Below, piece by piece: positions 41,992 through 50,467 of a stretch of DNA of 64,000 bases. A program made the position numbers and the translations under genes. Each line of letters starts with the position of its first letter. The first letter of the stretch is position 1. This DNA is from UBA1189 sp045612065. GTDB taxonomy: Bacteria > Bacteroidota > Bacteroidia > Bacteroidales > Bacteroidaceae. The stretch covers positions 38,426 to 102,425 of the forward strand of contig JAZKYH010000059.1 in the NCBI GenBank assembly GCA_045612065.1, in the 5' to 3' direction. Under the pieces are notes generated by a model that was given only the letters and a program-made list of their open reading frames with translations, had not been told where the DNA came from and searched no databases.

Positions 41992-43462
41992 ATTCTATGT
42001 ATTGATAACAACCGGCATCGACCGTTTTATTCTCGCGTGGCTGATTATCCTTATCATAAGGGAGCAGGTTCAGATATTCGTCTGAAGCGATTCCACGGGC
42101 CACCGAGAGTGAATCGAGATGAAAATCGTAAATGAAGTTGCTGTAATCTATGGTACGGAAATTGGTACGACCATAGGTTGTGCTATCCTCGTGCTCCCAA
42201 ACGATATGGTTAAAATGTAGCGTATCAGGTTCGCGTGACTCTCTCCATGAATTGATGACCGAATGTTTAAAATTGTACAGGGCGTATTCTGACCAGTCGG
42301 CAGTATCGGTCTTGGCTACTATTGTGCTTATCAGTTCTTCGTCTTTAGAACCGGTGATAATACTGTTGATGAAATTTACCCCAAGCAGCGGGTACATCGT
42401 GTTGTCTTCCTCTACGTAGTTTGCAATGTTTACTGCTACGCCACGTTCGCTCTTCCAAGGAAAGAAGTTTGCCATGGTGCAATGGAGGAAGTCTATCTGT
42501 CCACCAAGTATATTCACGCAGTGTCCTCCAGCATTAGTGAAGAGGCTATTTGAGAATGAGGCCTTGCACGAAGTGAGTTGCAGTGCATCTTCATCTACGT
42601 TGTGTATCTGCGTGTTACGCATGACCACCTTATTGTTGTCCATATTCGCACTCTTGGCTCGAAGTCCATATGTCCCACTATGGATGTCACAGTATTCGAA
42701 GATGTTATCAAAGCTTGACTCGTGCAGTGTGATACCTCCCCATTGTGCAGACAAACGGTCGTAGGGAAGGTAGTCGAACATACGGTCGGTGCGTGCTCCA
42801 CGGAATACGACAAGGCTATCGGCCGTACCCACGGCTTCCATGCGACCATGGATTTGCATCTCCACTTTATCGGCAAAGTAAAGCTGCGTACCGGGTTCAA
42901 GGTAGAGTACACTACCCTCTTCCACTTTGAGACTATCATATACAAGATAGGGACGGTGAGCTGTAAACCGCGTATCAGAATCTACCACCATGCCTCGTAG
43001 CACGGTAGCGTCTTGTCCGCTGGCTGTGAATATCACTTGCTGAGTGACTCCACTTTCGAGAGTGAATTGCAGCGAATCGTGTACTTCAAAAGGGGTGTCT
43101 TGTCCACGAGGATCAATCGTTACCTCTACGAACACATACATACTGTCTCCACCACGAATTACAAGGTCTGATAAGGTCTTCCCAGCCAACCCATCGATAT
43201 TGACCCGGTAGGGAGAATCCTCTCCACCTGCCACCGAGGCATGAGCAATAGAGAGGTTCGCCTTGTTGTGATTGTATATAAGGAATGCCTGAGTGGCCGA
43301 ACTAACATCAGTAAACAGTGTATCAAACGCAACTGTATCGCAAGAGAATGCCAAACGATGGTTAGGGTCAGTAGTGAACCCCAGCCGATCGACACAACCT
43401 GACAAACCCGTCGCTGCGGCGAGAGCAAACACAACAATCCATAGACTCAAAACCTTCTTCAT
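41972..43462 (-). CDS. Right-handed parallel beta-helix lipoprotein
   Basis: The 496-residue protein has a lipobox (GLSGC, Cys about 23) followed by an N-terminal Ig-like portion (about 25-170). A beta-helix with repeated short strands follows (about 175-400), for example QWGGITLHESSFDNIFEYCD and NNKVVMRNTQIHNVDEDALQ. The function is unknown; such lipoproteins may bind or cleave polysaccharides, but I see no clear catalytic signature. Genes of this type accompany mnmE and EEP genes in other Bacteroidales as far as I recall. It starts 50 bp after mnmE. Confidence 0.85.
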   Translation of the reverse strand: MKKVLSLWIVVFALAAATGLSGCVDRLGFTTDPNHRLAFSCDTVAFDTLFTDVSSATQAFLIYNHNKANLSIAHASVAGGEDSPYRVNIDGLAGKTLSDLVIRGGDSMYVFVEVTIDPRGQDTPFEVHDSLQFTLESGVTQQVIFTASGQDATVLRGMVVDSDTRFTAHRPYLVYDSLKVEEGSVLYLEPGTQLYFADKVEMQIHGRMEAVGTADSLVVFRGARTDRMFDYLPYDRLSAQWGGITLHESSFDNIFEYCDIHSGTYGLRAKSANMDNNKVVMRNTQIHNVDEDALQLTSCKASFSNSLFTNAGGHCVNILGGQIDFLHCTMANFFPWKSERGVAVNIANYVEEDNTMYPLLGVNFINSIITGSKDEELISTIVAKTDTADWSEYALYNFKHSVINSWRESREPDTLHFNHIVWEHEDSTTYGRTNFRTIDYSNFIYDFHLDSLSVARGIASDEYLNLLPYDKDNQPRENKTVDAGCYQYIEYVEEKK

Positions 43463-43511
43463 ACTAACTTAAACGTAAGCAACAGAAATATATTGTAACT
43501 TCAGTCGGCTA

Positions 43512-44915
43512 TTACTTCCCGATGCAGAAGTGTTTGAAGATGTTGCCGAGGACGGTTTCGACATCGAATGAGTCGCCTACGATTTCGGCGAGGTGGGCGA
43601 GGCATTCGCGGAGGTCTTGGGAGACGAAATCGCCTGAGAGTTGCATCTGCAAGCCGTCTTGTACGCGGTGGATGGAGTCGAGAGCACGCACAAGGGCTTC
43701 GTAGTGGCGCAGGTTGGTCACGATGACATCTGTCTGCGACACTTCGGGAAGTGCGGCGGCGCTAACCAACATGCTTTCCAGCTCATCGAGGCCGATGCGT
43801 TCTTTGGCCGAGATGAAGAGTTTCTCTGCATCGACTTCAGCAAAGTCGTGGAGTAGAGCCTCGCGCCTCTCGGCAGACACTTGGTCGCACTTATTGAGGA
43901 TGATGATGAGGTGCTTGCCCTCGCAATGGGAAAGCACGCTGGACTTGAATTCCTCATCCTTCACCTCTGACATGGGCTTGTCGGCATCAATCATCCAGAG
44001 TATGATATCGGCTTGCTCCATCTTCTTGTAGGTTCGCTCAATGCCTATGCTCTCCACCACATCGGTAGTTTGTCGTATGCCCGCAGTGTCGATGAAGCGG
44101 AAGGTGATGCCACGCAGGTTGACGGTGTCTTCAATGACATCGCGTGTGGTGCCGTGTATGTCGCTCACGATGGCTTTCTCTTCGTTGAGCAGAGCATTGA
44201 GGAGGGTTGACTTACCGGCATTGGTTTCACCGATGATGGCTACGGGCACACCGTTCTTGAGGGCATTGCCTACGCTGAATGAGTGGGCAAGGCGGGCTAC
44301 GGTGCGTTCAATGTCGGCAGCTATCTGTGATAGCTCGGTGCGGTCGGCAAACTCAAGTTCCTCATGGTCACTGAAGTCCAGCTCCAGCTCCATGAGTGAA
44401 GTGAGATGCAATAGCTTGTCGCGCAACACCGATAGTTCTTTACTGAATCCTCCACGCATCTGGTTCATGGCCATACGATGTGTAGCTGCAGAGGTCGAGG
44501 CTATGAGGTCGGCCACAGCTTCAGCTTGGCTGAGGTCCATTTTTCCATTGAGAAACGAACGCTGTGTATATTCACCAGGTGCGGCAAGACGACATCCTTC
44601 GCTTGTGAGCAAGCGCATCACCTGTTGCAGGATGTAGGAGGAGCCATGACAGGAGATCTCCACGGAATCTTCACCGGTATAAGAATGTGGGCCATGGAAA
44701 AGGGTTACCAACACCTCGTCAATGATTTCTCCTTCAGAGCCAATGATGTGCCCGAACACAGCTGTTCGTGCCTTGTGTTCAGCAAGCGGTCGGCCATTGA
44801 TGGGACGAAATATGCGGTCGAATGCAGCGATGGCTTCGGGGCCACTTACACGGATAACACCGATAGCTCCACCTTGAGCAGTAGCAATGGCGCAAATTGT
44901 ATCAGTAGAAGTCAT
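43512..44915 (-). CDS. mnmE: tRNA modification GTPase MnmE
   Basis: MnmE with MnmG installs carboxymethylaminomethyl groups on U34 of several tRNAs. The 467-residue protein has an N-terminal folate-binding domain (TICAIATAQGGAIGVIRVSG), a helical domain, a Ras-like GTPase inserted in it with G1 GETNAGKS, G2/G3 GTTRDVIED and DTAGIRQT, G4 NKCD, and the C-terminal CIGK whose Cys is essential in known enzymes. All expected motifs are intact. It is divergent from the glucosaminidase gene. Confidence 0.97.
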   Translation of the reverse strand: MTSTDTICAIATAQGGAIGVIRVSGPEAIAAFDRIFRPINGRPLAEHKARTAVFGHIIGSEGEIIDEVLVTLFHGPHSYTGEDSVEISCHGSSYILQQVMRLLTSEGCRLAAPGEYTQRSFLNGKMDLSQAEAVADLIASTSAATHRMAMNQMRGGFSKELSVLRDKLLHLTSLMELELDFSDHEELEFADRTELSQIAADIERTVARLAHSFSVGNALKNGVPVAIIGETNAGKSTLLNALLNEEKAIVSDIHGTTRDVIEDTVNLRGITFRFIDTAGIRQTTDVVESIGIERTYKKMEQADIILWMIDADKPMSEVKDEEFKSSVLSHCEGKHLIIILNKCDQVSAERREALLHDFAEVDAEKLFISAKERIGLDELESMLVSAAALPEVSQTDVIVTNLRHYEALVRALDSIHRVQDGLQMQLSGDFVSQDLRECLAHLAEIVGDSFDVETVLGNIFKHFCIGK

Positions 44916-44943
44916 GAATCTCCTTTATTTAATAGAAAGTATA

Positions 44944-44951
44944 CAAACTTA
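44944..44951 (-). promoter_or_regulatory. Promoter -7 of mnmE
   Basis: Minus strand TAAGTTTG matches TAnnTTTG, 29 nt before the ATG. Confidence 0.5.
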
Positions 44952-45004
44952 CACAAAAAAAATGATAAATATGGCACCGCAATAGAGAAACAAGATATTT
45001 TTTG

Positions 45005-45012
45005 TATTTTTG
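45005..45012 (+). promoter_or_regulatory. Promoter -7 of the glucosaminidase gene
   Basis: TATTTTTG matches TAnnTTTG, 29 nt before the ATG at 45042, and rules out upstream starts of the longer open frame. Confidence 0.55.
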
Positions 45013-45041
45013 TGCAGTTTATAACACCGAACACAAGTATT

Positions 45042-45914
45042 ATGAGAAAAATCGTACTCTCCCTTCTACTATGTATAGTGGCAACCGTGTCATTCGGACA
45101 GACTAATGACTATGTAGAATACATAAACCTGTATAAAGACATTGCCATCGAGCAGATGAACAAGTATCATATTCCAGCCAGTATTACCTTGGCGCAGGGA
45201 CTACTTGAGTCTGGTGCTGGTAAGAGCGAGTTGGCAAAAAAATCGAACAACCACTTCGGTATCAAGTGTCATTCTTCATGGGAGGGTAAGCGCACCTACC
45301 ATGATGATGATAAAAATGGCGAATGTTTCCGTGTGTACAAGAGTGTGAAGGACTCTTACGAGGATCATTCTATATTCCTATCTACGGGAAGCAGATATGC
45401 ATTTTTGTTCACGTATGCCCAAACAGATTATAAGAATTGGGCTCGTGGCCTCAAACGCGCTGGTTATGCAACCAGTGCTACTTATGCCGACAAACTCATC
45501 GAAATTATCGAGCGTTACGACCTTGACCGTTTTGACCGTCCGCAGAGCGACAGCAAACCACGCACTGCCAATCCTCATACACCATACCTTGCAAATGACA
45601 TTGTCTATATCGTGGCTCGTCAAGGCGACACCATGTATTCTATAGCAGAAGAATTTGGTATATCGAAGCGAAAACTCATCTCCTATAACGACCGTTATCG
45701 TGGCTATGTTCCCAACAAGGGAGACATCATCTATCTTGGACGCAAGCACTGGAAAGCTCAGAAGCCCAATACACATCATACTGTTGGAGATGGAGAGAGC
45801 TTGCACATGATATCCCAGAAATATGGCGTACGACTCAATCGATTGTACAGAATGAACAACGGTAATCCAGACAACTATGCTCCTGTCATTGGCGATGTGG
45901 TAAGACTTCGATAA
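45042..45914 (+). CDS. Glucosaminidase-domain peptidoglycan hydrolase with two LysM
   Basis: The open frame extends far upstream antisense to mnmE, but the ATG at 45042 follows a promoter and gives a good signal peptide (ending SFGQ, about residue 20). The 290-residue product has an N-acetylglucosaminidase/FlgJ-like domain (ITLAQGLLESGAGKSELAKK with catalytic Glu, then NNHFGIKC), and two LysM modules (about 190-235 YIVARQGDTMYSIAEEFGIS and 243-290 HTVGDGESLHMISQKYGVR). It should cleave the glycan strands of peptidoglycan in the periplasm. The next gene starts directly after its stop. Confidence 0.94.
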   Translation: MRKIVLSLLLCIVATVSFGQTNDYVEYINLYKDIAIEQMNKYHIPASITLAQGLLESGAGKSELAKKSNNHFGIKCHSSWEGKRTYHDDDKNGECFRVYKSVKDSYEDHSIFLSTGSRYAFLFTYAQTDYKNWARGLKRAGYATSATYADKLIEIIERYDLDRFDRPQSDSKPRTANPHTPYLANDIVYIVARQGDTMYSIAEEFGISKRKLISYNDRYRGYVPNKGDIIYLGRKHWKAQKPNTHHTVGDGESLHMISQKYGVRLNRLYRMNNGNPDNYAPVIGDVVRLR

Positions 45915-46847
45915 ATGATGAATCACCCTCGTTTATATTATGACTTTAGCACCTTTCTGTCGCAATATTTTGATGGAAAGGTGCAAAAAATATCTATTCA
46001 TGCCGGCTTCACCTGTCCCAATCGGGATGGCACCAAAGGGACGGGTGGTTGCACTTATTGTAACAATCAGACTTTTAATCCCGATTACTGCAAGCCCGAG
46101 TTTGGTATAAGCCGTCAACTGGAAGATGGCATCAGCTTTTTTGCACGTAAATATCCCGCGATGCGTTACCTTGCCTACTTCCAGGCCTATACCAATACAT
46201 ACGGCGAACTGGAGCAATTGATAGCAATGTACGACGAGGCCCTATCGGTCGATGGCGTGGTAGGGCTTGTAATCGGAACACGTCCCGATTGTATGCCTTC
46301 TGCCCTACTCGACCACATCGAGCATCTCAGCCGTAAGACCTTTGTGATGGTAGAATATGGTATTGAGAGTGCTAATGACTTGACGTTGCAACGCATCAAT
46401 CGCGGACACGATTTTGCTACTACCATCGATGCCATTCGGCGTACTCACGAGCGAGGCATCCTCGTAGGTGGACATCTCATTCTCGGACTTCCAGGCGAAG
46501 ATCATGATGAACTGATGCGACAGGCCGATGCCATTGCAGCCTTGCCGCTCGACATGGTGAAGCTACACCAGCTGCAACTCATCCGTGGCACCCGCATGGC
46601 CCGTGAGTATAACGAATGTCCTGAGGACTTCCATCTCTACGAAGTGGATGAATACATAGACCTTGCCATCGACTACATAGAACGTCTACCTGGGACGATG
46701 GTCATAGAACGATTCATCTCGCAATCTCCCCGCTCGTTACTCATCGCACCCGATTGGGGGATGAAGAACTATCAGTTTGTTGACCGTCTACGCCACCGAA
46801 TGCAAGAGCGCGGAGCATATCAAGGACGGCTCTACAGAATGAAATAA
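45915..46847 (+). CDS. YhcC/TIGR01212-type radical SAM protein
   Basis: The 310-residue protein has the radical SAM cluster motif CPNRDGTKGTGGCTYC (C-x11-C-x2-C type of this family), then GVVGLVIGTRPDCMP, FVMVEYGIESANDLTLQRINRGH and LVGGHLILGLPGEDHDELM. Members of this family are related to the Elp3 group; their substrate is unknown, and tRNA or other RNA modification has been proposed. It is translationally coupled to the glucosaminidase, starting at the base after its stop. A second ATG immediately follows. Confidence 0.92.
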   Translation: MMNHPRLYYDFSTFLSQYFDGKVQKISIHAGFTCPNRDGTKGTGGCTYCNNQTFNPDYCKPEFGISRQLEDGISFFARKYPAMRYLAYFQAYTNTYGELEQLIAMYDEALSVDGVVGLVIGTRPDCMPSALLDHIEHLSRKTFVMVEYGIESANDLTLQRINRGHDFATTIDAIRRTHERGILVGGHLILGLPGEDHDELMRQADAIAALPLDMVKLHQLQLIRGTRMAREYNECPEDFHLYEVDEYIDLAIDYIERLPGTMVIERFISQSPRSLLIAPDWGMKNYQFVDRLRHRMQERGAYQGRLYRMK

Positions 46848-46867
46848 TTGTTTTCGTATTTGGCTAT

Positions 46868-47830
46868 CTATTTCAGTCGATAGCGTTGCATCTCTTCCCA
46901 CGTACCATTGAAAACATTGAGGTCCACGTTGGGAACTATACCTGGTACGGAACCATAGTCGGTATGTTGCCAGAAATGCCAATTCCCTTCGTAAGTGAGT
47001 GCTTCGACGTAGTAGTGGGCTATCCAGAAGGGATAAGCGTCGAACTCGGGGGCATCGAGGTAACGTGTCTTATATTTATAAGAAGTATAGATGATTGGTT
47101 TCACCCCATAGTGTTGCTCCAAGCGATGAAGAAACTTCTTAAGATCAGTTTGCAATTGAACTTTATCTCTTGGCTTGACCTCAATGTCGAGCACAGGAGC
47201 CAAGTCGCCTCGCTGTAGTTTGACTTGTGAGATAAAGAAATCGGCTTGACGAATGGGGTCAGTATGAGGATTATAGAAGTGATAGGCACCACGAACGAGT
47301 CCGACCTCCCCTGCCCTACGGAAATTCTCATCGAAACGTCGGTCTTTGTAGTCACCTCCTTCTGTCGCTTTCATGAAGACAAAGCGAATAGGAAATTCCT
47401 GCTTGTCTGTAGCCTTGACTGCTGCCCAGTCAATGGCACCTTGGTGATGCGATATGTCGATTCCATGGATTTTATAGCTGACAGGAAGACATACGCCATA
47501 CCCCTTGTAACCATAACAAGGTTTCCAACGATAGCTGTAGGGACGAATGAAGAAATAATAGAAGAATAGGAGAATCACCACAGCCACTATACCAGTGAGG
47601 GTCCAATGGGTGATACTCGATTGACGAATGAGTGCCCAACGACGCATACGAGCCTTTCGGCGTAGCGCTTTGCGCTTCGCCCGCTCCTTCGCCTTAGCCT
47701 TCGCTTTGGCTGCTTTGAGCTTATCCTTTTCGGACATAACCTTACGCTTCGTCGCAGGCTTCTTCTTGGCTGCGGGCTTAGCTTTATCAGTCATCCGAAT
47801 GGTTATAGTGCGTACGGTGGACTTGGTCAT
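46868..47830 (-). CDS. Membrane-anchored GH25 muramidase with Lys/Ala-rich N-terminal tail
   Basis: The 320-residue protein has three parts. An N-terminal region of about 65 residues is extremely rich in Lys, Ala and Arg (KAAKAKAKAKERAKRKALRR). A membrane helix follows (about 75-95, IVAVVILLFFYYFFI). The GH25 domain starts at HGIDISHHQGAIDW and has the acidic residues of LDIEVKPRD, MKATEGGDYKD and the C-terminal WQHTDYG. GH25 enzymes hydrolyse MurNAc-GlcNAc bonds. The orientation puts the basic tail in the cytoplasm. A start 12 codons later (MTDKAKPAA) is equally possible. Confidence 0.92.
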   Translation of the reverse strand: MTKSTVRTITIRMTDKAKPAAKKKPATKRKVMSEKDKLKAAKAKAKAKERAKRKALRRKARMRRWALIRQSSITHWTLTGIVAVVILLFFYYFFIRPYSYRWKPCYGYKGYGVCLPVSYKIHGIDISHHQGAIDWAAVKATDKQEFPIRFVFMKATEGGDYKDRRFDENFRRAGEVGLVRGAYHFYNPHTDPIRQADFFISQVKLQRGDLAPVLDIEVKPRDKVQLQTDLKKFLHRLEQHYGVKPIIYTSYKYKTRYLDAPEFDAYPFWIAHYYVEALTYEGNWHFWQHTDYGSVPGIVPNVDLNVFNGTWEEMQRYRLK

Positions 47831-47835
47831 TTTGA

Positions 47836-47954
47836 GTGGAAAGCGGAAAGATGAAAGTTTAGACGCTAACCGTTAAACATTATTATATAAGACAAGATGA
47901 AAGACGAAAGTCTATGACAACTTTCATCTTTCATCTTTTATCTTCAAACTAACG
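47836..47954. repeat. Inverted repeat built from GATGAAAG motifs
   Basis: AGATGAAAGACGAAAGT (47895-47911) pairs with ACTTTCATCTTTCATCT (47919-47935) with one mismatch, and GGAAAGATGAAAGTTT at 47845 gives a second left arm. It lies between pfp and the GH25 gene. Confidence 0.55.
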
Positions 47955-47955
47955 A

Positions 47956-49602
47956 TTAGAGGTCGCCCAACTCGTAACGGAGAGTCATAGTGGGCTGGTC
48001 GCATACCTCGCGGGGGCCATAGTACTGGATGGGGCCGGGGAATACGTACTCAGTCTCGTTAGCCCACTGGTCGCGCTTAGCTGCGAATGCCTGGAAGGGA
48101 GCACCATCGAGCTTCACGAGAGCCTTCTTGATAACGGGCTTCATCTGACCGTGACGACGCTCCATGTTCATCATCATGGTGATGGGTATACCACCAGTCA
48201 ACCACTCCTCAGCAGGACGTGTGGTCTGGCGGATTGAAGGCATGTAACCGGTCTTGCCATCGGCGATGAGCAATGATGCTGCATAACCGAGTGAGTAGCA
48301 GTAGTCGGCATCGTAGTTAGAGGGAGCTGCGCAACGGCCTTCGTAACCGAAGAAGTGGTGCTGAGCGGCAAACTTACCGTTGTACTTGCCAGCTGCCTTC
48401 CACTCGTCGAGCTTGTTGCCTACCATCTCAGAGAGCAACTTCTCGGTCTCGATGAGCGATACCTGTACGTTACCGTGGGGGTCGCGGTCGAGTGAGAGCT
48501 GACGTGCTACGCCCTCAGGAAGACTTGCGTAAACCTTGGCATTAGCCTCAGAGAGGTGATCGATGATGTACTGACGCTGCTCGTCCTCAGCAACAGCTGC
48601 AAACTCAGCAGCATTGTGAGCGAGGAAGTCGTTGAGCTCGCTGATGAGAGACTTGATCTCGGGGATGAACTCGATGAGACCCTCGGGGATGAGCACGGTA
48701 CCGAAGTTGTTACCGTTAGCGGCACGCTTAGCAACTACTTCAGCGATGTATGTTACAACGTCGTCGAGTGACTGGTTCTTAGCCTCTACCTCCTCAGAGA
48801 TGATACAGATGTTGGGCTGTACCTGAAGAGCCACCTCAAGGGCGATGTGTGAAGCTGAGCGACCCATCAACTTGATGAAGTGGTAGTACTTACGAGCTGA
48901 GTCACAGTCGCGCTCGATGTTACCTACAACCTCAGCGTATACCTTACAAGCGGTGTCGAAACCGAATGAAGTCTCAATCATCTCGTTCTTCAAGTCACCG
49001 TCGATAGTCTTGGGGCAACCGATAACCTGTACGCCAGCGTTGATTGAAGCGTAGTACTCAGCGAGTACGCAAGCGTTGGTGTTAGAGTCGTCACCACCGA
49101 TGATTACGAGAGCGCTGATGCCCAACTTCTTGAGAATCTCAAGACCCTTGTCATACTGCTCCTTAGCCTCGAGCTTGGTACGACCTGAACCAATCATGTC
49201 GAAACCACCAGTGTTGCGGTATTCGTCAACCACCTCAGCGGTGAGCTCACGGTAGTTATGCTTAACCAAGCCGTCGGGCCCCATGAGGAAACCGAAGAGG
49301 CGGCTCTCGGGGTTGAGCATCTTAAGACCGTCGAAGAGACCAGAGATTACGTTGTGACCACCAGGAGCCTGACCACCTGAAAGGATCACACCCACGTTGA
49401 TGGGCTTGCTCTCCATCTTCTCAGCGGGAACAAACTTCAACATAGGAGTACCGTAGGTGTTAGGGAACAACTCCTTGATAGCCTCTTGGTCAGCAACAGA
49501 CTGTGTGAGGGCACCCTCCTCAATCTTTACTGCACCTCTCAATACTTGGGGAAGCTTCGGCTGATACGAAGCACGAGCGATTTGCAATGCGCTTTTCTTC
49601 AT
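47956..49602 (-). CDS. pfp: PPi-dependent 6-phosphofructokinase
   Basis: The enzyme interconverts fructose-6-phosphate and fructose-1,6-bisphosphate using pyrophosphate instead of ATP, a reversible step in glycolysis that is typical of Bacteroidales. The 548-residue length is that of the long PPi form. Motifs are LSGGQAPGGHNVISG, GGDDSNTNACVLAEYYA (the GGDD variant specifying PPi), KTIDGDLKN, and MGRSASHIALEVALQ. No lesion is visible. It is followed by the GH25 gene on the same strand. Codon use is highly biased as expected for an abundant enzyme. Confidence 0.97.
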   Translation of the reverse strand: MKKSALQIARASYQPKLPQVLRGAVKIEEGALTQSVADQEAIKELFPNTYGTPMLKFVPAEKMESKPINVGVILSGGQAPGGHNVISGLFDGLKMLNPESRLFGFLMGPDGLVKHNYRELTAEVVDEYRNTGGFDMIGSGRTKLEAKEQYDKGLEILKKLGISALVIIGGDDSNTNACVLAEYYASINAGVQVIGCPKTIDGDLKNEMIETSFGFDTACKVYAEVVGNIERDCDSARKYYHFIKLMGRSASHIALEVALQVQPNICIISEEVEAKNQSLDDVVTYIAEVVAKRAANGNNFGTVLIPEGLIEFIPEIKSLISELNDFLAHNAAEFAAVAEDEQRQYIIDHLSEANAKVYASLPEGVARQLSLDRDPHGNVQVSLIETEKLLSEMVGNKLDEWKAAGKYNGKFAAQHHFFGYEGRCAAPSNYDADYCYSLGYAASLLIADGKTGYMPSIRQTTRPAEEWLTGGIPITMMMNMERRHGQMKPVIKKALVKLDGAPFQAFAAKRDQWANETEYVFPGPIQYYGPREVCDQPTMTLRYELGDL

Positions 49603-49686
49603 TGTAGTTTATTATTAAAGTGAGTTAAAAGTCTTTCTTTATCGGCCACACTCTCCCATATACATATATAAAAAGGTATGGTGACG

Positions 49687-49718
49687 CAAATTTTGCATTT
49701 TTTTATGAGATAATCAAA
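49687..49718 (-). promoter_or_regulatory. Candidate pfp promoter
   Basis: Minus strand TTTG (49715-49718), 20 bp, then AAAATTTG (49687-49694), one mismatch from TAnnTTTG. The leader would be about 80 nt. Confidence 0.4.
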
Positions 49719-49741
49719 TTTCTCGCTTTTTTTCTCCAATA

Positions 49742-49773
49742 TTTGGCCGTTTTATTTTTATTGCCTACCTTTA
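49742..49773 (+). promoter_or_regulatory. Candidate promoter reading toward the 87-aa gene
   Basis: TTTG (49742-49745), 20 bp, then TACCTTTA (49766-49773), one mismatch. The leader to the 87-aa gene would be about 255 nt. Confidence 0.5.
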
Positions 49774-49804
49774 CTCCACAATCGGGAGAGAGATTGCAAC
49801 TCCT

Positions 49805-49933
49805 ATGTTGCACTTACCGATGAAAGAAAAAGAGGCCTCCCCCGCAAACTCGCAAGCGAGACTCCTTGGTGCCGATAAACCGGCAGTCGTCGCAACCGAT
49901 GCTCTCATACCGCGTCGGCCCGAGGAGGGGTGA
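49805..49933 (+). CDS. Possible 42-aa leader frame, overlapping a GC-rich repeat
   Basis: An ATG-led frame of 42 codons begins about 25 nt after the candidate promoter. It contains EASPANSQARLLGADKPAVV and ends RRPEEG. Its DNA starts and ends with pieces of the GC-rich repeat family (GGCCTCCCCCGC and GAGGAGGGGTGACT), so the frame may just be repeat sequence. No homologue is known to me. Confidence 0.2.
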   Translation: MLHLPMKEKEASPANSQARLLGADKPAVVATDALIPRRPEEG

Positions 49934-49953
49934 CTCGGAAGACCGCGACGATG

Positions 49954-49998
49954 TCATCCTGAGTCTTGACGAAGGATCTCGCATAAGAACTAGACAAC
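49954..49998. repeat. GTCATCCTGA-type intergenic repeat
   Basis: GTCATCCTGA, GAAGGATCTCGC and ACTAGACAA occur in the same order as in the repeat at 16057. Confidence 0.5.
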
Positions 49999-50034
49999 TC
50001 TAAACACTAAACATAAACACTAAACACAAATCCT

Positions 50035-50298
50035 ATGGCAAACAAAAGAAATCTGAAGAAAGCTATCAACTACGTAGCCAGCGACCTCTTCTTGGAGTGC
50101 ATCGTACTGAAACAAATAAAGAAGGCCGATGCCACCAAGGCCGACGAAATATTGGCAGACATCCTCTGCCTGCAGAACGATTTCTTGGCTCGCGCAGGTC
50201 ATCCTCAGCCAGGTTGCGTGAAGGAATACTACCGCAAGCTCAACAAGGACTTCGGCGATGAGGTCGGCAACATTATCCGCCGCATGCAAGCGATGTAA
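50035..50298 (+). CDS. Conserved hypothetical 87-aa protein
   Basis: The short soluble, highly helical protein is Lys-rich at the N-terminus (MANKRNLKKAINYVASDLFL). The middle reads ECIVLKQIKKADATKADEIL and the C-terminus KEYYRKLNKDFGDEVGNIIR. It looks like a real gene: it has biased codon use, a start 4 bp after the intergenic AT-stretch, and a strong terminator 16 bp after the stop. I recognise it only as a small conserved Bacteroidales protein of unknown role. Confidence 0.8.
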   Translation: MANKRNLKKAINYVASDLFLECIVLKQIKKADATKADEILADILCLQNDFLARAGHPQPGCVKEYYRKLNKDFGDEVGNIIRRMQAM

Positions 50299-50314
50299 GA
50301 AGACTTACGACCAT

Positions 50315-50352
50315 AATGAAAAAAGACTGCTCTCGGGCAGTCTTTTTCATTA
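50315..50352 (+). terminator. Strong bidirectional terminator after the 87-aa gene
   Basis: AATGAAAAA-AGACTGC pairs with GCAGTCTTTTTCATT around TCTCGG and continues with a T-rich tract on either strand. Confidence 0.85.
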
Positions 50353-50361
50353 TAGGAGAGA

Positions 50362-50432
50362 ATAGGTTATAGGTTTAAAGGTTATAGGTGAGAGGTTATA
50401 GGTGAGAGGTTAAAGGTTATAGGTTATAGGTC
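50362..50432. repeat. Heptamer-based tandem repeat (AGGTTAT/AGGTGAG)
   Basis: About ten successive 7-bp words, AGGTTAT, AGGTGAG and AGGTTAA, run between the terminator and the 3' end of the DUF5103 gene. Confidence 0.7.
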
Positions 50433-50467
50433 CTACAAAGAGAACACTACACACTAAACAAGAGCAC

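Larger units (their letters stand above)
49603..50034. other. Intergenic region between pfp and the 87-aa gene
   Basis: It holds divergent promoters (49687-49718 minus, 49742-49773 plus), a possible 42-codon leader frame overlapping a GC-rich repeat, and a GTCATCCTGA-type repeat (49954-49998). Confidence 0.65.

Noticed and set aside
44478..45041. A longer glucosaminidase-like protein starting at 44478
   Set aside because: The extra region is antisense to mnmE, and a promoter and signal peptide point to the ATG at 45042.
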